Notes under the pieces: model-generated
Seen by the model: only the letters and a program-made list of their open reading frames with translations
Databases searched by the model: none
What the model was told of the DNA's origin: nothing
Shown here: piece by piece, positions 50,876 through 56,110 of the stretch
Position numbering within the stretch: position 1 is the first letter of the stretch
Layout: the number at the start of each line of letters is the position of its first letter
Position numbers and translations under genes: made by a program
From: Lachnospiraceae bacterium
Lineage (GTDB): Bacteria > Bacillota > Clostridia > Lachnospirales > Lachnospiraceae
DNA length: 56,110 nucleotides
Direction of reading: 5' to 3'
Assembly (NCBI GenBank): GCA_017520155.1
Contig: JAFXGR010000060.1
Location: 1-56,110 of the forward strand

Positions 50876-51220
50876 CTAATTCTGCTGATTGTCGTTTTCG
50901 CTTAATAGAAAAACCAAGTCTTTTTTCATCTCTTCAAACTGTTCTATTATAGTATTAAGACTTTTTTCTATATTTTGAACTTGTACTTCTGATGTTCTTC
51001 CATATTTGTATGCAATTAATCTCTCACCAATTATGTGATATGACCAACTTTCAGAATATGTTCTATCTCTTTCCTTATTGTGAATTGCAAAACCAATTGG
51101 CAAAAGATTATTCCGCATACCAATACTCACTGCCATAGGAGAGATTCCGAGGTAATCTGCCGCTATTTTACATGTAATCTTATTCATATTTCTAATATCT
51201 TCATCTGTATATTTTTGCAT
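50876..51220 (-). CDS. Helix-turn-helix protein of phage/element type
   Basis: 114 residues with GAGGTG before the ATG. Residues 5-45 (YTDEDIRNMNKITCKIAADYLGISPMAVSIGMRN) form a winged-helix or excisionase-like DNA-binding motif. The middle WSYHIIGERLIAYKYGR and a coiled-coil tail follow. Similar proteins occur in phages and integrative elements as small DNA-binding accessory factors. It lies just downstream of the TOTE-type gene on the same strand and may regulate it. Confidence 0.7.
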   Translation of the reverse strand: MQKYTDEDIRNMNKITCKIAADYLGISPMAVSIGMRNNLLPIGFAIHNKERDRTYSESWSYHIIGERLIAYKYGRTSEVQVQNIEKSLNTIIEQFEEMKKDLVFLLSENDNQQN

Positions 51221-51296
51221 AATTCACCTCATTTTTATAACAGCAAATCAATATATCGATTTTTGATTAATGTATCAATTCTTAAATTTATTTTAA

Positions 51297-54251
51297 TCAA
51301 CTAGATACGTGCTTTGCTAGTGATAATTCCAACAATTCCTCTGCCACTGATGCTGACTTGATTCTCATTAGATTATCCCATACATCTTCCTTGCCAAGAA
51401 GATTCATACCTCCATGCCACACAAGTTCATCATCAATAAGTGCAAAATGCTCATCTACCTCATCTTTAACTATAACTTGAACTCCTGCTTCCTCCATCTG
51501 CCTTATCATCGAATAGTAATGCGCTGTACTTCCATACACTGTTCCGTCAGGATTAATTGTTATTACAGTAATCTTACAACCCGCTTCCACTCTTTGTCTT
51601 GTAACATAAATCATTCTGTCAATCTTATCTTGTGTAATTTGAGGACTTGAAATAATTATCCGCTTTTCAGCCTCAACCAAATCCTGTTCAAAAATATCTG
51701 AATAATTTCCGGAGTCATAAATCGCATTTGCAGTTTGTTTCTCTAGCACCATATTTGAAATTAAAGAATAACCTAGACGCTTATATGTACTAAGCCTCTT
51801 AGCATACATGTTTTCAAATACTCTTATGTGAGAATCTATATAATCATATACCACAACATCCTTCTTCCCAGTATAATCACGATGAAGTCTTCCCACATAT
51901 TGTTCCAAACGACCTCCAAAAGAAACCGGTGCTGCTAACATAAGTGTATCTAGCCTTGGGAAATCAAAACCTTCACCTATCTTCTGACCTGTTGCAATTA
52001 AAATAAGAGATTTATCATCTGGTATCTCTTTAAGTTTCCGTCTAATCTCCGAGTTTTCCTTATCGCTATTATCTCCATATAATAAAAATACATAATCAGC
52101 AGCTTCAGACAAATTATCATACAGCATCTTAGCCTGTTCCTTATATCTTGTAAGAATGACAGGAGTTCGTCCAGTAGCAATTGCCGATTTTGCGTCTTCA
52201 ACAATCATCTCGCTTCTAATCTGATTATCGCTTATCAGGTTATATGCACCATTAATATCATTTTTTGATTCATTTGTATCAATAACCCTTGTAAATCTTG
52301 GATATACAAAATGACCTATTCCTTGAGCCTCTGCACGTTCCTTTGCTGTATAGCTATGTCTTATCGGACCAAGCAACATATAAATGATTTTCTCAAGATT
52401 ATCGCCCCTCTTGGGAGTTGCTGACACACCATAAACATATCTCGCATTCACTTTCTGCATTACTTCAACAGAAGTATTCGAGCCACAATGATGACATTCA
52501 TCCATAATCACCATTCCATAGGAATTGATGAATTCATTAAAATTTCCCTTGCCATACATAGAGCCTACCATTGCAACATCAATTATGCCTGTAAGCGTAT
52601 TTTTATTTCCTGTAAGTACACCTATAGCACTATCTCTTTTCTTTTCTCTACCAGTCTTGGTCCTATACATAGGTGGTTCTTCATTTATGTTTAGAAACTT
52701 ATTTAATTCTTCTACCCACTGTTCCAGTAAGTCCTTGCTTTGAAGCAAGATCAATGTATTTATCTTTCTCTGCGCAATGAGATAACTGCATACAACCGTT
52801 TTACCAAATGCCGTTGTTGCACTAAGCACACCATGATCATATTGGAGCATTCTATCCGCCGCCAGATCTTGACCTGTACGTAAATCACCATTAAAAGTAA
52901 CTCTGATTGGTCTTCCTTTTTCCCGATGATCCACAACATCGTATTCCATGCCAGCTTCTTTACAATTACTTATCAATGTATCCCTAAGACCTCTTGGAAT
53001 CCGTATGTATCCATCTATGTCCTGTCCCATATAAATAGCACTAAAATTATAATAATTCGAATAACCCAGCCGCTTGTTTTTATAAAAAATAGGATTATCA
53101 AAGGCTGCTAAACTCCTAATCTGATTTTGAATTCTTGGCATAAGATTGAGTGCATCGACATACACCCCGTCACCAAGAACTATATGCATCTTACCAATAA
53201 CATCAGATTTGAAAAATGACTGTTTCTTTTTCCAAGGCTTTGGTCTATCGACAACCTCTGCTGACGAAACACCTGTTGTTTCAGATATTTCCGCTTTCCA
53301 TTTTTGCATAAAATATTCAATATCTTCAACTGATAATTTAGTAGTATGGTTCAAAAGTATATCCCACTGATCCGGATAAGCATTCCAATTCCTATCAACA
53401 AATGCACTATTACCATTCTTCAAGGCCTGTCCCTGGAGTGGTAAAGCTATTAAATTTCCAATACTGCTTGACACATCCTGGCATGGATACATTCTGTCAT
53501 AATACTGAAACGACTTCATATTTATTGAAGATTGGCCTTTATCAAGTAATAAGAAACCAAAATTCCTAGCAAGAGAGGCCGAAATCGGTCGCTTAAAGAA
53601 AATCCATACATGCGCACCTTTTCCTGACCTGGAACGCTCTATCAATGGTGTAATTCCATTCTTTTCACACATCATACGAAGTGCATCAACTTCTTTATGC
53701 CATTCTTCTGTAACATTGGCAAAGTCTGTAGCTTCGGCACCTTTCTCATGATTATCAAAATCAAATACTATAAATCTACATGTTCCATCCGGAAGCAGTG
53801 GATAAACACCAAGCACGTCCGATCCATCTTCCTTATAACCTACTAAATGTTCAACAATCTTTTTCGCAGTAAGTTTGGTCCACTTAGTATTCTCACAATC
53901 TTCACAGCGAATTTTCTCACCTCTTTGTTTTGGACATAGTCTATCATTCCAACGATTATCACATTGCGGGAAATATCCTCCATTTTTTCCACGCTTTGCA
54001 TATACATCGGTTCTTCCCCAAAACATAGCAAAATACTGATTGGCCATATCTTCAGTTATAAATTTGTCAATAATTCTTTCTCCCTGGTCAGGATCGTACT
54101 CTGCGGTATCTTCCATTTTATCTTCAAATACGTTATTTCCCGGATATGCTATATTTGCTTTCTTCAATTTTTCTTTTAAATAGGCATTCTCTTCTTGTAG
54201 CTCCCTTACCAATTTACGAAGCGAGTCAAGATTTTCTACTTCAATATTCAT
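51297..54251 (-). CDS. TOTE-type conflict protein: primase, DEAD helicase and PLD-like nuclease
   Basis: 984 residues. Coiled coil 8-33. Primase (AEP-TOTE) region about 60-330, with zinc-like cysteines 97, 106, 116 and 119, catalytic FDFDNH (163-168) and SGKGAHVW (209-216). Superfamily II helicase about 470-830, with LSATTAFGKT, MDECHH, GVSATPKRGD and QYVGRLHRDY. The C-terminal phospholipase-D-like part (about 860-975) ends HFALIDDELVWHGGMN, where the usual Lys of HxKxxxxD is not present, so nuclease activity is uncertain. The family is thought to act in conflict with mobile DNA. It is intact, unlike its neighbours. Confidence 0.88.
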   Translation of the reverse strand: MNIEVENLDSLRKLVRELQEENAYLKEKLKKANIAYPGNNVFEDKMEDTAEYDPDQGERIIDKFITEDMANQYFAMFWGRTDVYAKRGKNGGYFPQCDNRWNDRLCPKQRGEKIRCEDCENTKWTKLTAKKIVEHLVGYKEDGSDVLGVYPLLPDGTCRFIVFDFDNHEKGAEATDFANVTEEWHKEVDALRMMCEKNGITPLIERSRSGKGAHVWIFFKRPISASLARNFGFLLLDKGQSSINMKSFQYYDRMYPCQDVSSSIGNLIALPLQGQALKNGNSAFVDRNWNAYPDQWDILLNHTTKLSVEDIEYFMQKWKAEISETTGVSSAEVVDRPKPWKKKQSFFKSDVIGKMHIVLGDGVYVDALNLMPRIQNQIRSLAAFDNPIFYKNKRLGYSNYYNFSAIYMGQDIDGYIRIPRGLRDTLISNCKEAGMEYDVVDHREKGRPIRVTFNGDLRTGQDLAADRMLQYDHGVLSATTAFGKTVVCSYLIAQRKINTLILLQSKDLLEQWVEELNKFLNINEEPPMYRTKTGREKKRDSAIGVLTGNKNTLTGIIDVAMVGSMYGKGNFNEFINSYGMVIMDECHHCGSNTSVEVMQKVNARYVYGVSATPKRGDNLEKIIYMLLGPIRHSYTAKERAEAQGIGHFVYPRFTRVIDTNESKNDINGAYNLISDNQIRSEMIVEDAKSAIATGRTPVILTRYKEQAKMLYDNLSEAADYVFLLYGDNSDKENSEIRRKLKEIPDDKSLILIATGQKIGEGFDFPRLDTLMLAAPVSFGGRLEQYVGRLHRDYTGKKDVVVYDYIDSHIRVFENMYAKRLSTYKRLGYSLISNMVLEKQTANAIYDSGNYSDIFEQDLVEAEKRIIISSPQITQDKIDRMIYVTRQRVEAGCKITVITINPDGTVYGSTAHYYSMIRQMEEAGVQVIVKDEVDEHFALIDDELVWHGGMNLLGKEDVWDNLMRIKSASVAEELLELSLAKHVSS

Positions 54252-54281
54252 TTTTTATTCTCGCTTTCTTAAAGGGAACAT

Positions 54282-54333
54282 TTTACACCTACCTTTATCA
54301 CCTTACCTCATTTAGGAATATGGTAGGTGTAAA
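54282..54333. repeat. 12-bp perfect inverted repeat sharing the ACACCTACC word with the next gene
   Basis: TTTACACCTACC (54282-54293) and GGTAGGTGTAAA (54322-54333) enclose 28 nt. The word ACACCTACC also recurs in the gene to the right (about 54530-54560), where it codes the GVKVGVEVG stretch. The arm touches that gene's stop codon. Confidence 0.6.
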
Positions 54334-55697
54334 TTATTCATTTATTTTCCAATACCCTTGTTTATCTGTTCCAACACGAACAATTATTCCTTTATCACGC
54401 AACATTTTCATTCTTTTATATATTGTTTTTTCACTAACGCTAAGCTTTTCTGCCATAGTTACATAGGTCATTCCCGGATCAATTTCCAATAATTCAAACA
54501 CCATCTTTTCTCCATCAGATAATACTTCACCTACCTCTACACCTACCTTTACACCTACCCTATCAATCACCTTACCTGGGCCATGCACAACTCTATCTTC
54601 CGTCGCAGTAAATTTCACCATAATATCAACTGGATTTATTGTAAATTCAGGCATAGGTAAATCATCTGCTTTACATGCTTCGCATATTTTTTCAATACCT
54701 CTTCCCCAGCTTTCTATAAATCCAGCCAAATAGAAGACATTTGCAATATTAGGATGTAAGGTCTTGATGCATGTTTACCCATTAGATTTTCAGCAGTCCA
54801 ATTATCCGGTAACCGACCACAATTAGCGATATACATCTTATCTGCATATACGCTTATCTGAATTGGCACACCATAATTGTACTGTGAATGGCATAAAGCA
54901 TTAAGTAACGTCTCTCTTAGTGCCGCCTCCGGAACAAAATAACGCTCTCTACACTGCATTCCTACATATGTGATTTTTGCTCTCATATACTTGAAATATA
55001 TAATCTCAATAATTTTATCTACAATCTCAATCAAAGAACCTCTTACTTCATCCTGATACATAAGGTCTGCATCTGTTTCAAAATATCCAACCTTTACCTA
55101 TACACCCAGTTGCCATTTCTCTGGATCTTTTGAAAATAACATCATTACAGCATTTGTCAAATATCCACCAGCGGTAAGGTGAAGTTTTTCCAGTAATACT
55201 TCTTTGGACTCTTCAAGTAAAGAAGGCTCTATTCTTCCTTTTTTAGCTGCTAACTCTTTAAATTTATTAACTACCGAATCCTCAACATCAGCCATTGTAA
55301 ACGCAGGAATTGGCATATTATCCCAGGTAACGCCTCGCTTGCCGTTCAGGAAACTTTCCAACGCTGGGCCTGTAAGAACCTGCTTGGTGCTTCCACTGCG
55401 ATAATGATAAACGCCCTTATATGAAATGCTTGTAGAATAAGCCGGAACAACTATTTCGATATATTCTTTGTCATCTTTCTCCAGCAGATTTACATCCGCA
55501 ACAATCCCTAATGACTGGGTAATCTTATTTGGAATATCTTCCAACAACTTCTTTGAATCTTCTACACCTACAATTTTCCCATCATCATTACAACCAATAT
55601 ATATTTTTCCACCTTGAGCATTAGCAAAACCACATATCCATTTTAGGTATTCATCTCGCCATGACTCTTTCCATTCTATATTTTGACTCTCAACCAT
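54334..55697 (-). pseudogene. AlbA/Schlafen-like ATP-binding regulator, broken by amber stop and frameshift
   Basis: Three pieces make one gene. 55697-55098: AlbA_2 domain (VESQNIEWKESW, ICGFANAQGGKIYIGCNDDG). TAG at 55098-55100 (QLGV-stop-VKVGYFETDADL). 55097-54760: GHKL-like part (VPEAALRETLLNALCHSQY). A frameshift near 54755, where ASRPY should continue HPNIANVFYLAGFIESWGRG. The end at 54334 contains a GVKVGVEVGE repeat and a winged helix (MTYVTMAEKLSVSEKTIYKRMKML). Intact relatives are about 450-480 residues and act as transcriptional or defence-associated regulators. Confidence 0.85.
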
Positions 55698-55742
55698 ATT
55701 GTTACCTGCCTTCCTTTAATGCTCTCTATTATAGTTGACGTT

Positions 55743-55988
55743 CTAGTTTCTTTTATTCTTCTGTACCTTCTTAAATTCTATTAAATTCAATATTTCCTGT
55801 CGGTCAGAATCATCTAATTCCGAAAAACCACGCAATAATTCTTCATTTGATAACTCTATATCATCGCCCTCTAAAAGTTCATCTGCCGACACCCTGAAAA
55901 GCCTGCTAAAGAGACGTAATTCATCGGCCTTAACAGCTCTTTTTCCTGATTCAATTTCAACTATAGCAGTTAGAAAATTCATAATCAC
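55743..55988 (-). pseudogene. Truncated XRE-family regulator
   Basis: 81 codons. IVEIESGKRAVKADELRLFSRLF is the second half of a Cro/C1-type helix-turn-helix, followed by VSADELLEG and a short C-terminal region. The first helices, including the usual TQxxLAxxxG part, are missing; the upstream DNA codes the end of another protein (stop at 55985). It is probably a deletion junction. An alternative start with a shortened domain is unlikely to work. Confidence 0.7.
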
Positions 55989-56110
55989 ATAAAATTTCTA
56001 TATTCATAAATCATTCCTTCATATTGTGGCAATAACCATCCTACCTTTGCTATTGCATTAGAGGACTGAATTGTACATGGTAATTTTGAATATAATCCAA
56101 AACTATTCCA
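55985..56110 (-). CDS. 3' end of an unidentified gene (runs off right edge)
   Basis: 41 open codons from the window edge to TGA: LYSKLPCTIQSSNAIAKVG, then LLPQYEGMIYEYRNFM. The composition is protein-like, but I cannot assign a family. Its stop overlaps the start of the truncated XRE frame. Confidence 0.4.
   Translation of the reverse strand, partial: WNSFGLYSKLPCTIQSSNAIAKVGWLLPQYEGMIYEYRNFM

Noticed and set aside
54520-54575. Repeats considered as a CRISPR array
   Set aside because: The ACACCTACC words are short, closely spaced and in frame with a GVKVG protein repeat; there are no spacers and no cas genes.

Overview
The window is AT-rich, compact, mostly minus-strand DNA from an anaerobic low-GC Gram-positive, most likely a clostridial gut bacterium of the Lachnospiraceae type. 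Pointers are strong AGGAGG ribosome binding sites, SipW-type exported matrix proteins, NifS/NifU iron-sulfur assembly, a TAXI-TRAP transporter, AsrABC siroheme reductase, bacteriohemerythrin, and remnants of a Firmicutes conjugative element. No rRNA, tRNA or CRISPR array was seen.

Layout. (a) 1-6.5 kb: cell-surface block. It holds a large adhesin (partial at the left edge), a SARP/BTAD regulator with a degenerate GGDEF-like tail plus a small partner gene, and a three-gene operon of a TasA/CalY-like fibre protein and two membrane-anchored partners. The adhesin and the fibre operon carry the same promoter architecture: two TGTGAC repeats 11 bp apart, ending exactly 10 nt before the -10. This is the expected geometry of a SARP operator. 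(b) 6.5-14.3 kb: TAXI-TRAP uptake system, two chemoreceptors and a solitary, N-terminally shortened flagellin. (c) 14.5-26.6 kb: ArsC/Spx-like protein, two convergent M3 oligopeptidases and an oligopeptide ABC importer (oppABCDF). In OppC the first extracellular loop contains a seven-repeat RCC1-like beta-propeller, and OppF has an insertion of about 170 residues, largely coiled coil. (d) 27-35.6 kb: bacteriohemerythrin, AI-2E family transporter, NifU/NifS, a DHH phosphoesterase, a methionine-type ABC importer whose ATPase lacks the usual C-terminal regulatory domain, and a LysR regulator.

(e) 35.6-47.6 kb: a coherent nitrate-to-ammonium unit on one strand: AsrA, AsrB, AsrC, a NasA-type molybdopterin nitrate reductase, a polyferredoxin, an FAD/NAD reductase, a TDT-family anion channel and MobA. 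A structured RNA leader resembling a molybdenum-cofactor riboswitch follows, then an S-component-like membrane protein and a FecBCD-type ABC importer whose binding protein carries an extra N-terminal domain. I infer that the importer supplies molybdate or tungstate to the nitrate reductase. (f) 47.7-56.1 kb: decayed integrative element. It contains fragments of a serine recombinase, VirB4 and a conjugation protein, the latter broken by two amber codons. Intact Fic and SymE genes and a TOTE-type primase-helicase-PLD protein survive, alongside a broken AlbA/Schlafen-like gene and a truncated XRE regulator.

The most novel-looking items are the RCC1 propeller embedded in an ABC permease together with the altered OppF, the SARP-controlled matrix regulon, and the riboswitch-linked molybdenum supply to the nitrate/Asr cluster.
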